This document shows positions 21,079-32,500 of a DNA stretch of 64,000 bases, in pieces; the first letter of the stretch is position 1, and the number at the start of each line of letters is the position of its first letter. Origin of the DNA: Blastomussa wellsi (lineage: Eukaryota > Cnidaria > Anthozoa > Scleractinia > Plerogyridae); NCBI GenBank assembly GCA_947652115.1, contig OX393564.1, forward strand, positions 18,280,662 through 18,344,661, read 5' to 3'. A model generated the notes under the pieces. The model was not told the DNA's origin and made no database searches. It saw nothing but the letters and a program-made list of their open reading frames with translations. A program made the translations under genes and the position numbers.

Positions 21079-22253
21079 TGACCGGGGCTAAAGCTGATTG
21101 CGTTTTTCTTTTCGTGTATCACGGGAATACGTTTCACGACTGTACTTATGAGGCTTATTTCAGGCCGTGGTGTGCACACAACAGCCAGTATCGACCAGGG
21201 AGATGGAGTAACTGTGGTAAGGAACAAACTAAGTCGAGGAGGACAGATTATTTTAAACTATAATAGTATTGCGGACGAAACCATTATATTATAGGTTGCG
21301 ATTTCAATTGTCCTCTAGCTGATGCAGACAAAGGAAACCTGTAGCTAGAGAATAAAAAATGTGTCATCGACAAAATTTTCAATCTGCATGCTCTCTACTC
21401 GTTTCAAGACAAATCTACTGATGTACTAAACAACTTACGCCCAGTTACTTTGTTAAACGCGTAGACTACAAAATCGCAACAAAATAGTGAATAGATTAGC
21501 AAAAGTACTCCCAGATATCATAACTCCAAATCAAACTGGCAATGAGAAACAACGGATAAATCGGCGAAAATGTCAGACTCATTTATGATGTTATCGACCA
21601 CACTAAATTAAACCAAACGCACCGTATACGTATCATCCTTTTCATCGATTTTAAGAAAACCGTGGATTCAACCGAATGGGAGTACATGAAGATGTGTGAA
21701 ACGGTTTTTCACACGGATATTGCAAGCTGTCTTACAAAATAACGGATTTGCATCCCCCTTTTTAACTTCAATCTCGGAGTGAGGTGAGGCAGCCCGTTAT
21801 CAGGCCTTCTTTTTGTGCCTTGCCAGGCCAGATTATTAATTCCATGAATTTCGTAACTTGTTGATTTAAGTATTAAACAGTAGCTATTGACCATTTTCGC
21901 ATTGGGTATTACAGTCGTCCCAAGAGAATCAGAAGACAATGCTTATGCAAAATTTTTTGGGGGGTAAACGAGGTGTATTATGGGAAATGCGAAATGGTCA
22001 ATAGTCTTTTAAAACAGTATAGCTAATTAATTTGCTTACAGTTGTTTGCCATATCAGTAATAGCAACATTTAAAATTTATATATAATTATTTACTGTATT
22101 TCAGAATTCATTTAGAATGACATTTCCGATTTAATTTTTCTCCTAGAATGTAGTGCAAGCGAGGAAAGAAGATTAAACTGTCGAGGGAGAGTGGGAATGT
22201 GCCTTCCAGCTGCTGATGACGTTGCTACGAGATGCATGTCGTTTAGGGGCTAA
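21079..22253 (+). CDS. Small fibronectin type II domain protein, last two exons
   Basis: Exon 21079-21216 follows a long T tract and CAG and ends at donor GTAAGG. It encodes an FN2-like module, ADCVFLFVYHGNTFHDC and then RPWCAHNSQYRPGRWSNC. The cysteine spacing and the W-C pair fit the FN2 pattern, with the usual proline of CxxPF replaced by leucine. The exon is phase 1 on both sides, typical of shuffled extracellular modules. Exon 22147-22253 follows CTCCTAG and encodes a 35-residue tail with four cysteines, ending at TAA. FN2 modules bind collagen or glycans in secreted proteins. No upstream signal-peptide exon was found, so the gene is incomplete. The intron holds a dead LINE fragment and a MITE. 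Confidence 0.55.
21425..21695 (+). pseudogene. Decayed LINE reverse transcriptase fragment
   Basis: Patched translation shows NNLRPVTLLN, then RLAKVLPDIITPNQTG, then LIYDVIDHTKLNQTHR and FIDFKKT, the order of L1/Tx1-type RT motifs. Several frameshifts and stops. It lies in the intron of the FN2 gene. Confidence 0.6.
21887..22001 (+). mobile_element. TA-flanked MITE copy 1 (Tc1/mariner-like), arm-deleted
   Basis: The ends are TTGACCATTTTCGCATTG and the complement AAATGCGAAATGGTCAA, flanked by TA on both sides. It matches 62444-62592 but lacks about 40 bases of the left arm. Confidence 0.75.
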
Positions 22254-22554
22254 AATATATTTATTTGCGTAAAACAGTGATTGTTATTCACGACGGAGGT
22301 GCAATCTTCTATTTGTCTGCTAGAGCTTACAGTCCAGTGGTGATAGATTTGTATGAGCTGAAAAGCCGAATGAAAAGTGACTTATCCAAATGTTCAGTGA
22401 TTCTTATATGATTAATGAAAATGTTTTTTGTTTGGCGTCCGCGTAAGATGTACATGTAGTTCAAATAGACGGTTTAGATGTTCCGTGGCAGTTATAAAAC
22501 TGTCGTAACGAACAAAGCCAGTTTCGTTTCCAAATTATGTCTGCCACCATCCCG

Positions 22555-23010
22555 GGATGGGGGGGGGGGGGGGGGGGGAGCGTACTCCTTGTAATTTTTG
22601 GTGGGGGTATGCCGCCCGGATCGCCAAATCCAGACCCTATTTCAGTCCAATGCTTGCCATTTTCCACATCCATTTTCAGACCTGGCGTCAAAAATCCATA
22701 CTCGTTTTCAGACCTGTCCTTGAAAATAGACACCCGTTTTACACCCGCTAGGTAAAATTTAGCTGAAATGATATATTTTATCTATTTCTCTTTCTCTCAC
22801 ATCGGTTACTCGACCCAGTTACGTAGAAGAAAAATATGTTTATAAGCTTTCGTAAATGTTCCATAAAAAACCATACCCATTTTCAGACCATAAAAGCCAA
22901 AATCTATACCCGTTTCCACACCAAATCGGCTCAAAAACCATACCCTTTAATTTGGGGCGGCACATACCTATATACCTAATACAGGGGAATATCCCACCCC
23001 CGGGGCCATC
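22555..23010 (+). repeat. Interspersed GGGGGTACTCC / CCATACCC repeat with a poly-G run
   Basis: A G tract of about 20 at 22560-22579 is followed by recurring phrases such as CCATTTTCAGACC and ATACCCGTTTTC-like words, ending near CCCACCCCCGGGG at about 23000. Open frames here come from the phrase repetition and are not genes. Confidence 0.55.
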
Positions 23011-23197
23011 AGTTCTACAACTAGTAAACTTTAGTGCGGATAGACTCCATGGGAATCGAGTCGAGTCGTCAGACTCTTCAAGCTAGCAGTCCTCCGACGA
23101 ATCGACTCCGTTTGGTGTCATGTAGTCAACTTCACTGTTTATGGAACAGTTCGCCTCTGAAAGCAATTACGACATGTTGAAAAAGTTTGCAGTAAAT

Positions 23198-23462
23198 GAA
23201 AGGATTAGAGGTAGCTCATTAGGGCAGTCTCAGCGATTTAACTGCGCTTTCTGTAACATGAAGCCAGTAAGCGTTTTGCTTGTCCCCTAAGACGAGATGC
23301 TGGTCTATGACATGTGACCCCAAGCATGTTTTACATCATTTATAACCCTGGGCTAAGAGAACCACTATAAGAAGACAAAAAAGGACCAGGAATCGAACCC
23401 TGAACGCTTGGTTCGTTGTCCAGGCGCCAGCTATTAAGCAGCCGTTCCTTACAATCCTCAAC
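23198..23462 (-). repeat. tRNA-derived SINE, copy 2
   Basis: Same head and body as 20674-20863, with boxes A and B on the minus strand. Extends at its 3' end to the phrase CTAATGAGCTACCTCTAATC near 23200. Confidence 0.75.
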
Positions 23463-23917
23463 TGTACTTGTCCGTTAAGAGAATGACGTCGACACTTTTG
23501 CTGCCCTGACCCTTCCTACTTCTTCTGCCATTCCATAATGTCTCGCCAAGAGGTGTAAGGTCAATAATAGGGAAACCATTAACCCCTCCCTCGTTTAATG
23601 GAACATTTCGCCTCTGAAAATAATTACCACATGTTTATATTATTTTGCTATTAATGGAAGCCTGTCAGTGTTAATAAATTACTAGGACAAAACGAACGCG
23701 ATTGGCTTTTATCTTGGCAGGGATAGGTTATAGAAAAGACATAAAAATTAACGCGATATCTAGATTTGTTGGTATTATAAATAAAAGCAACTGTCTAAGC
23801 CCAGGAAACGTCATTATGGCTCCTGTCGTACGCTTATATTGGCAAGGTACTTTGGGGATTTTGAAGGATAAAGGAATTTTCAAAGAGAAATAAACAAATA
23901 TGAATCTGAGACTACAT

Positions 23918-24190
23918 TTACACTAGAAGGAATTTTCCCGGATTTGTGATGAACCCGAGATGTTTTAGTACCGGATTCGTTTTGCCGTTTACACACAGGC
24001 GGGTGAATCCGAAACGAAAACGTCCCGGTTTGGTCGTGTCTCCGGAGATTTTGAATCCGAAATCCAAAGTGAATACTTTGTATCCGAATATTCTTGGATC
24101 CGCGATGTTTTGTCGTGTAAACTGGTATTTCAGTGAATCCGGATATTTATCCGCCTGCGATCTTACGGGTTTGCGGTAAACTAAGATGGC
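23918..24190 (+). repeat. GGATCCG/CGGATT-rich interspersed element
   Basis: Many GAATCCG/CGGATT words, with internal inverted similarity around CACACAGGCGGGTGAATCCG and CCGGATATTTATCCGCCTGC. The pattern resembles a decayed MITE. Not coding. Confidence 0.4.
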
Positions 24191-24398
24191 GCACCTAAGG
24201 GAAATTGCAGTAACATGCTTGGCGCTAGCTGGTTGCCTGATCCTATTACAGGTCCAGGTGACCTGTTTTATTTTGAGTACGACCGTTTTCCTAAGAAAGC
24301 GGCGGTTTATTATGCAAGCCAATTTGTCAAACATTCCCCCTTCTGGACCTCCTTTCTGGCCCCCTTTCTGGACCCCTCAATTTTTCTGTAAAAAATAA
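24186..24398 (+). CDS. Short open frame, possible first exon of the Harbinger transposase
   Basis: ATG sits in a good context (AAGATGGCG). The frame is MAHLREIAVTCLALAGCLIL followed by a basic cluster RKRRF. Harbinger transposases often begin with a short hydrophobic-then-basic stretch, and the transposase body starts about 400 bases downstream. No splice junction was established. Confidence 0.25.
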   Translation: MAHLREIAVTCLALAGCLILLQVQVTCFILSTTVFLRKRRFIMQANLSNIPPSGPPFWPPFWTPQFFCKK

Positions 24399-24784
24399 AG
24401 AAATGAATAAATTAAGAAAAAAAACAGAGCTATGCTTACCACCATTGAGTTCGTACGTCTGTCGTTTACTTCGCCTTCGATCCACATCCAGGTCGAACAA
24501 ACGATCGTTTCCTTCTGTGCGCTACATTTCCGAGCTCATTGGTAATTATGAGGTAAAAAACCTCTGGGCAATCACCTAGTTAGTCTATTTGCTCAACGCT
24601 TGATACTTTAGGGAAGCATGCCCACTCCCGCAGCTCACTCCCGCCATTTTGATTTCCGTTCCTTGTTGCCATCTTGGTTTTTCCGCTGACCAGTGTCAAT
24701 AACACTGGCGTTACACGACTGTTTTAGCGGTGAAGCGCAAAACTCTTGCACACTTTGTGCAAAAAATTTCCAAGAAATCGTTAT

Positions 24785-25610
24785 TAGAAAACGCAGTTGG
24801 AAACCCTGCTAAGAAGGGTTTGCAACGCGATTTCTGAATACCTAGGCCCAATGTATGTACGTCTAGTCTACCCACTAGTGAACCAAAAGTGCAGGAATTA
24901 ATAAGCCAGTTTTATAATTTTCATGGATTCCCCCAGTGTATGGGAGTAGTAGATGGCACTTACATACCAATCAAGGAGCCCACTGAAAATGCTTCTGACT
25001 ACATTAACAGGAAGGGATATAAATCTATCAATGTTCAAGCCACTTGTGACTACAACTATAGGTTCATTGATGTTGTTGTAAAATGGCCAGGGAGGTTCAT
25101 GATGCACGACTTTTTAAGAACTCTACCTTAAATTTAAAGCTGAGGGATGGGACCATTCCACCCTGCTACAAGACCATAGTGGAAGAAGAAGATGCTGTTC
25201 CAGTGTGGTTACTTGGGGAACAAGCATACCCATTACTCCCATATCTTATGAAGGAATTCGCAAATGGTGGCAGCACACCAACAGAGCAGTTTTTTAGCTA
25301 CAGAATGTCATCATCTAGAATGGCCATTGAATGTGCATTTGGCCGACTGAAAGGAAGATGGGGAGCCCTGCGGTGAGCTATGGACATCATTAAATGACCT
25401 TCCCAGTGTCATATTTGCTTGTTTTGTACTGCATAATTCTTGTGAGTTGCATGGTGAAACAATATAAGAAGAAAAGGTCAGGGAAGCACTGAATTATGAA
25501 AAAGAGTTTCAGCCCCCTACATGTGCCCCAAGTTATGGATCAGCATCCAACAATGCCAGTGGGAAACACATTCAACAAATCTTTGCACAAGTTTTTGACT
25601 AATCAAGAGC
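24785..25610 (+). pseudogene. PIF/Harbinger transposase (DDE_Tnp_4 type), frameshifted
   Basis: Recognisable blocks in order are [31 protein letters not shown] (first catalytic Asp), [60 protein letters not shown] (catalytic Glu) and ACFVLHN. Four or more frame changes occur (near 24865, 25090, 25370 and 25465). The usual GDxxYP block reads GEQAYP, so the second catalytic Asp is Glu. Such enzymes cut and paste DNA at TWA targets in the nucleus with a Myb-like partner; a matching partner remnant lies convergent at 27266-28051. This copy is dead. Confidence 0.85.
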
Positions 25611-25632
25611 TGAATGATAAAATAACCATTAA

Positions 25633-26003
25633 AGGGGTATTTTCACGGTGTTTTTTGATTGTTGAGGTAAATTCTGTGCTAAGGTCATTACATAACACCT
25701 TTACTTTTGCAAAAAATGCTCAAGCAGAATTGTGAAGAAGATATCAAACGAAAATTTAACATGGAGAGCAAACCATAATAGCTGGTTTCCCAATTTTGAA
25801 AATTTGAAAAAAATTGACATTTTTTTCAATTTTCAATCCACTTCTGTCCTCGCCATCAACAACAACAGATACCAGTAAACGGTTTCAACCCAGTAATATA
25901 GTCTTCGGTAACATAACTAAACTATTAGTTTTGGTTTTCCTTTGAGCACAAGACAAGTTTTAGCTTTTTCAATGTTTTTCTAAAATGGTGTGACAATGCC
26001 CCT
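25633..26003 (+). mobile_element. 371 bp TTAA-flanked non-autonomous element
   Basis: TTAA at 25629-25632 and 26004-26007. Terminal repeats are AGGGGTATTTTCACGGTG on the left and the complement of AGGGGCATTGTCACACCA on the right. Related by sequence to 9340-9605; similar right ends (GTGACACTGCTCCTTTAA at about 3272, GTGACAGTGCCCCTTTAA at about 16563) are remnants of the same family. Confidence 0.7.
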
Positions 26004-26007
26004 TTAA

Positions 26008-27265
26008 GTTATACTTTGATACGTTTCTATAATACCCACCATCAGGAAAATATCCTAAATCCCTAATTAAGCCCCACCCTTTAGAGCAAGAAATGTATTA
26101 GTCCCCACCCCCTCTGTTCTTCCTTTGCAACCAAACCAAGGACTGGATATTGCTGTTGGATTTTTTCTGTACCATTCTGGGCATATGCAGGAAGAGGTTT
26201 GGTGAGCTGATAGCCTGCGTAGGTGTTCTGGCAAATTAATTAGGCTTCACATCACCATCTCAACTAAGCCCCACAACCTTGAAATACAAGATACTCCGGG
26301 GGGAGGGTACACGTAACAGAGGATTTATGGTAACATGAAAAGGAAAAGTAAAGGTGTATGCTCTTTACTTTGACCAATTGAGTTATTCACTGTTTGTTTA
26401 TGCAGCTGACTTTGTGTATGTGTATAATATATAATAACTGTTACAATTTAGAACTGATAACAGAAGTTTTCAAATCAAAACTGAAACAGCAAGTTTGGTT
26501 AAGATGGTATGTTCCGTCATTTCAGGAATATTTTACCTCCTCTCTCCCAAGTGGTTTCTTTGATTTGAATCCTCTTTAATAGTTTTGACTTTTGAGTCCC
26601 ACTCCATCCCATTCAATTTTCAAAGGCTTTTCATGGTGTGAGGATGTATATTTCTTGGAACCACAAATAGGGGTTTTTGTTGTGTTTGATACAAGGTAAC
26701 TGTGCTAACGAATTAAGATTTTCATGCGTCTTTCTGTCTGTTGCCTGCATGTAATATTGCAATTAAGGAGGCAAGTGTACACAAGCTGGAATATTAGACA
26801 AAAACACTGTAGAAATGAAATCTCATGAACTGTGGACAAACTCAAAGGCAGTAAAACAATAAAAGTTCAGGTTACAACATACAAGTTTAATGTGAAAAGT
26901 AACAATACATTTTGTATGCATTTACAACTCAGCATTAGGGAAAAGGCACATAAATCTAGCCATCTCAATTGCAAGGAACTTTGAACAATGGGGGCTATTA
27001 AAGATAGAGTTCTTAAACAGGAAGAGTAATGGACTATTTCTACCAAGTGATCAAGGAAGTTAGTTAAGATTCAAATTTAAACTAGCTGAAAACTTTCTTT
27101 AAACAACACACTGGTGTCAGAAGTCATTGTTCTTTATCCATGTGAACAGGGCAACCTAATTACTATATACTTGCTTACTAGTACAAGTTTCAGGTAGGTG
27201 GATCACTTTCTTTGAACAAAAACATGAGAGAATATGAACAAATGATGGGTAAACTTTTCTCAACT
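26008..27265 (+). other. Interior of the Harbinger region, no gene recognised
   Basis: AT-rich sequence between the transposase and the Myb-like remnant. No coding region, RNA or inverted terminal repeat was identified. Confidence 0.4.
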
Positions 27266-28051
27266 TTACAAGGATGTATATGAATAATCATTGTTATCAC
27301 AATGGTGCAAATTTTCATTGCTATTAGGCTGTGCTCTGTTTCCATGAAAGGGTTGTTGTTGAGCTGGAAACTGCCAGTAGGTTGGTTGAGCAGGTTGAGA
27401 TCTTGCCAAGAGGGTACCCATCATTCCAAAGGCACTTGAGACAGACTGACTCAAATTTTCCATAGTAGTTGCAAATCTGCCCAAAGTCTTCTGGTACTCT
27501 TTATCCATCTGCTTCATTTCAGAAAGCCTTTTCTTCTTAAGAGATAATTCCTCCTTTATCACTGGTCTGCTGACTTCTTCTTTATTAACTTGCTCTCTCG
27601 TTTTTCCTTGATGTGTTCAATAAGCTGTCTTCTGTTGACAGATACTTGCGAATCAGTGTCACATCCATGTTCTGTATCTTTCTCTTGGGGTATGCTGTCG
27701 TCACTGGTTACACTGTAAGGAGAATCAGGGCGGTCGGTTGACTCTACTTCCGAACACTCTCCACTGGGTACAGTTACATTTCTGTCCAACACTAAATAAT
27801 GAGCAGAATCAGCTAATTCTGGCGTACCTGCAGTAGCTGTAAAGTCAGCTGAATGGTCAAAATCTCCAGTGTCCAAGCCATTCTCTATGCTTTTCGTTGC
27901 TGCATGGACATCCACCCCAAATCTCATTGCAAATATCGTAGAAAGTTGCCACTGTTCGCCTACCAGAATCAACGGCTTTATTGTACTGTTTCTGTAGGTC
28001 TTTTATCTTTCTTGCAATTCTCTCACGAGTGAAAAGGGCCAACAACAACAA
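27266..28051 (-). pseudogene. Harbinger Myb/SANT-like accessory protein, frameshifted
   Basis: The minus-strand blocks are ERIARKIKDLQKQYNKAVDS, TFYDICNEIWGG, ATKSIENGLDTGDFDH, an acidic Ser/Thr-rich middle, EHIKEKRESKLIKKKSADQ and EELSLKKKRLSEMKQMDKEY. The order matches Myb/SANT-like proteins encoded beside Harbinger transposases, which carry the transposase into the nucleus and bind element ends. Frame changes near 27900 and 27560; the N-terminus is missing beyond 28051. Right after this point the sequence becomes homologous to the 3' flank of GPCR copy B, so the element border is close to 28050. Confidence 0.75.
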
Positions 28052-28221
28052 GCAAAGACTGTCGCCCCTCTTTTTCTATCGAAGCCCCGGCACCCCACTC
28101 TTCGTCCCCTTTCTCTTCTTCAACTAAGCTTCGTCCCCAGGACAGTTAAAAACGGAAATCCTCTAGGTTTTACATACACTTTTGCTTTCTAGCAAACAAA
28201 GTACTTTATAATTCGCTAGCG

Positions 28222-28227
28222 TTTATT
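28222..28227 (-). terminator. Polyadenylation signal of GPCR copy A
   Basis: AATAAA on the minus strand, 129 bases after the stop. The surrounding TTTATTATTTCACTTTC block is conserved at 55582-55587 in copy B, which supports function. Confidence 0.5.
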
Positions 28228-28355
28228 ATTTCACTTTCACCTCTGAACTTATTTCCATATGTTATCTTTCTGCGGGAATGAATCGAAATGAATTTTTTTT
28301 TTACTTTACAACTGACCTTAAAGCTACATTATAGGGACTCATGCTCATGGTTTGG

Positions 28356-28822
28356 TTAACAAGACACAGTCACTTTCATGGCATTTCTGAGTTCTTTGTT
28401 TCGCCAAACATAAATAATAGGATTGGCTGACGCATTCAGAAAGATAACTGTAAAAAACCATGGAAATAAATAGCGATATATATGATAAATCGACGACTCA
28501 ATTGATTTGAGTAAAGTTGCAGGAGCCAGCGAAACTAAGAGAGAAATCGAAACAATAAACATATCAAAGGCTACTTTCTTTTCGCGTCTTAAAATCATTT
28601 GTAGCTGCTGATCGGACGAGACTGCATCCGCGACTTGATTCCGGTGCTTACGGATGGAAATCAACATTCTGATATGATTGACGATTGGTGTTACTATGAC
28701 AAATGCAGAAACTAACGCCTGCGGCACGATCAAAATTGAAGTATTTGCGAGCAAAACGAACTCGGTCGGCACAACAAACAGCGTCACACTTACCCCAGCA
28801 ATCACGGCCTTTTTCACTGCAC
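28356..28822 (-). CDS. GPCR copy A exon 2 (TM4 to C-terminus)
   Basis: Acceptor TTTTAATAG precedes GAVKKAVIAGVSVTLFVVP. TM5, TM6 and TM7 follow, ending KELRNAMKVTVSC and TAA. A short tail with a final cysteine. Confidence 0.82.
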
Positions 28823-29545
28823 CTATTAAAACACGTGGATAAATGTTAAGGCAATGCATGGATTTGGGCGGGTGGCTCGATGAAGGGAGTTGCTGATTGT
28901 CGCGGGTCGCGGTAAATTGTCGCAAAAAATTGTGAGATCTTGTGCTGTAAAAAAGGTTTGCGGGTATGGTACAGGAGATTGCTTCATATCATATTTTGTG
29001 TCCGATCGAAGACGCTTTATCTTGACTTGACACGACCTTTCTATTCTTAGGCCATATTACAGAAGGCCTATCCCGGAAATTCATGCGTTTTACTATATTA
29101 ATTATAGTCACGAGAAGCTGCTGCAGAAATGTAGAGCACGTGCACCAGTTATTTGGTATTTGGTATATTAAGTTAGTTGTTCAAGTGGCTGGCCTGTTGA
29201 TGAACTACGAAAGTACTAACTGGTTGCTTTAGAACGCCACTTTTGTAAAAAAATGATTTTGAAAACTATAGCTAGTGGTAATTGTCTCAGCTTTAATAAA
29301 AGGTTTTTCTTCAAAACTACACAAAAACCAAGTTAAAAGCTAACGTCAGTAAAAATGAAATATTGCAACGTACAATTTCCGTCAATTTCAACAAAGATTT
29401 AAGCAATATTTAAGAAATAGAAAACATGTACCGTGTTTCTATCGAATTATAGAAACACGAGTGGAAGTTTGGAAGAACGAGAAATGCTGTGGGAACACGA
29501 GCCGTAGGCGAGTGTTTCCACAGCTTTTTCGAGTTCTGCCAAACT

Positions 29546-29582
<37 letters not shown>

Positions 29583-32500
29583 TACATGTTTTCTATTTCT
29601 TTTAGAAACCACCGCGACGAGAAAAAGGAAAACAACTTGTTAACTTTGATTATCAAAATGTAAATTCTCTTTGCTCGCGCCATCATTACGTCAACAGCTC
29701 GTGCTAGTTCTTTGTCTCCATCGAGTTATAGTAACAGGATTTTTAGCCAATCAGCGCGAGTATTGTCTTAGGACTGTTTTCTAATAAGTAATATTACAGT
29801 CTCGAAACCCGAGAATAGCGACCCGCGACAATTAGATTGTCCCCTCGATGAATGAGTATATTAATCGAGTATTGTGTAAATAAGGTTTCTGTCTAATTAA
29901 AATATACAAGAATAAAATTCGATTTTCACTTCACCAATCCTATCCCTTTAAAATAAGGGACCGGGTATTTTGCGAGTTTTGCAGGGTATTTTGCGAGTTG
30001 CAGATACGAGTTGCAGTTGCAGTTGCGAGTTACGGATTTGCGAGTTTGGAAGCCGCATTACCTTTTCAAAGCTCTAATTAAAGTGCTACTGCGATCAATT
30101 TTTTACACCTTGCTTTTTGAAGGGAATCGTGCAGTGCTTCTAGATTAAAAATGCCGTTTTCCGTTTTCAAATATCTGTAGTACTTCTAGAGATATTAAAG
30201 TTTAAAAAATTGGTAAAATATGCAAATTAGGAGACTGATGACGTCAGCTACTCAACCCATTTTGTCTCGAGTAAAAATTTGGGCTATCTCGGTCAGGTTT
30301 CTACAGAGACAGCTGAAATTTGGCACAGTAATAGTTCTTCAGGTGACACACCTATGGTTGCAACTTAATCTTGTTTCCATGGCAACACCCTCTTTTCCAG
30401 TCCCCTCGAATCTGTTTTCAGTATTTGAGTGATTTTTAGCCCAGAAAAATTAAACGAGGCCAAAGAACCCACCTAACACATAAATATGCTTGCGAAATCA
30501 AGTAGATCCGGAGTCATTGAGAAATATCAAAATTGACGGCCAAAAACGACCAGAATAGTCTTTAACATTGGGTAGGTCTGGGAATGCATGTTGTCATGGT
30601 AACATAATTGTTAATCGCATATTGCACAACTCACCTAGTAGAGTCATGATGCAAAGAATCAAACATTTCTGATACAAACTGGGTGAGATATTTTTACTTC
30701 ATTTATTTGATTAAAATTTGGTTGAGTCTATGACGTCTACGATTAGCTAATTTGCATATTTTGAAAACTTGAATTTCTCTGTAACGAAAAAAGAAATTTC
30801 AAAAAAGTAAGCGGCAATTTTCTTCTCATGCAGACTACTGTTTAATTCTTTAATATGGCTTAGTTTGGAGACATCCAAATTTCATCATAGTAGCACTTTA
30901 ACAATTAGATTATTCGCTCTCGATTTCTATGGGGTGATAGATAAAAATCATAATAAACGAATCATGTGTCGGTGAAAAAGGTTTAAGGGTACTGAACAGG
31001 TTCGCGGGTCAAATTCGTTCAAAATTGTGATTTTTATTGTACATAAACTTTGTATATTTTCTTTCTTTTACAAAAAAAAGAAATCCAAAATATTTTTTCA
31101 CTCCGGAGTTATTGCGAATGTCCTTTTTTTGCGTGACTCATTGCGTTACACTTTAAAGGTGTCGAGCTGTCAACACTGCTAGACCAAACGCGGGAAATTG
31201 GCTTCCAACACAGGGAATTTACTTTGCTCACGTCGCTAACTTCTGTAGGTGCAGTACAGTTTTGTCTGGAGCTTTTGGATGGAGAGAGAAAAGAACAGAA
31301 AGAAAGCGAAAAAAAAGTCCTTGGGTTCCAAGGGCTGATCGGTGGTGGTACCGTAACAAGTAACCAGGCAATCTGCGAATTGTAGAAATGATGGCGAAAA
31401 GCGACAAACTATCACAACGACCAAAGAATTCCATTCAAAGAATTCCATTGAAAGAGGCGAAGGTTTGGATTCAGAAAAGGTGGATTCTATGCGTTCTTTT
31501 TTGTCGAACGAATCTGCTGAAATATCACAACAGCGACGAATTCATACTATTATAAAGGGACACAAGACTGAAGAGCCGATACACTAAACAATACCCTACT
31601 GCTATCCAGTGACTCTTAATCCAAGAATATTAGAAGGTTCTTCTTGTGTGCACCGGTACACGGACAGGAAAAAAGGAAAAGCAATCATAGCAAAGAATTA
31701 TTTTATAGATGCGTGTTACATACCCTGCTTCCCGCATTTTCGGAGAGCACGCTTTCTCGATCGGCGGCTTGCTCGCGATTTTCGTTCGCCTTTTTTGAAG
31801 TCCTTGTACTCTTTGATGATCTTTTACCTCTTACTGGGCCGGAAATTTTTCAGTGTTTTCTCCATTGCGGTCAAAACTTGCAAGAAATTACCACATTATA
31901 ATTCTGCCTCAGAATTGTCGGCAAATGATACTTTGATCTTGAAACAATATCTACCACCACTTTCGCGAAATTGAACCTGATTGGTCCATTCAGGCAAAAA
32001 AACGGAAAATCACTCCCCGTGGGAGTGCTATGTTAACGAAACTTTCTTTGCCGTATTTCTCGACAAAATTTTTCGTGAAGTTTGAGAATTCATCGTCGAA
32101 GAATGAAATTCCGCTCAATGGTACATGAATCCCTCTTCTCTAAAAGTGTTTCGGGCTTTAGCTTATTTGTTTTTCGTTTTGAAGATATAATTCCAAATGC
32201 TGTGTCAATCCGAGAAAAGTACGCGAACGAACTTTGAATTATAATAACTTTTTTTGAGAGCTAATCTAACAATTCCCCGACACACTTTTAAAGTGTGACA
32301 TGCAGTCATTGTTTACTTTTAAAGGCCAAATACCGACGCGAGTTTGCCGCACTTATTAACCTTGTTCTATTTGCATTTAACTGACTGCAGCTTCTCTCAC
32401 ATTTAATTTCACCAGTTAAAAACATTTCCACACATTCTTGGTTCTATAATCTTTAAAGTGATGCATAAGCTTAGGCACTTCCCTCAAATTACGCGCGCGC

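Noticed and set aside
22461..22755. Pro/Gly-rich frames on both strands
   Set aside because: Lie in an interspersed repeat with a poly-G run; the phrases recur at 22856-23010.
31228..31974. Several frames of 68-121 codons inside the TTAA element
   Set aside because: No transposase motifs; overlapping frames on both strands indicate chance.
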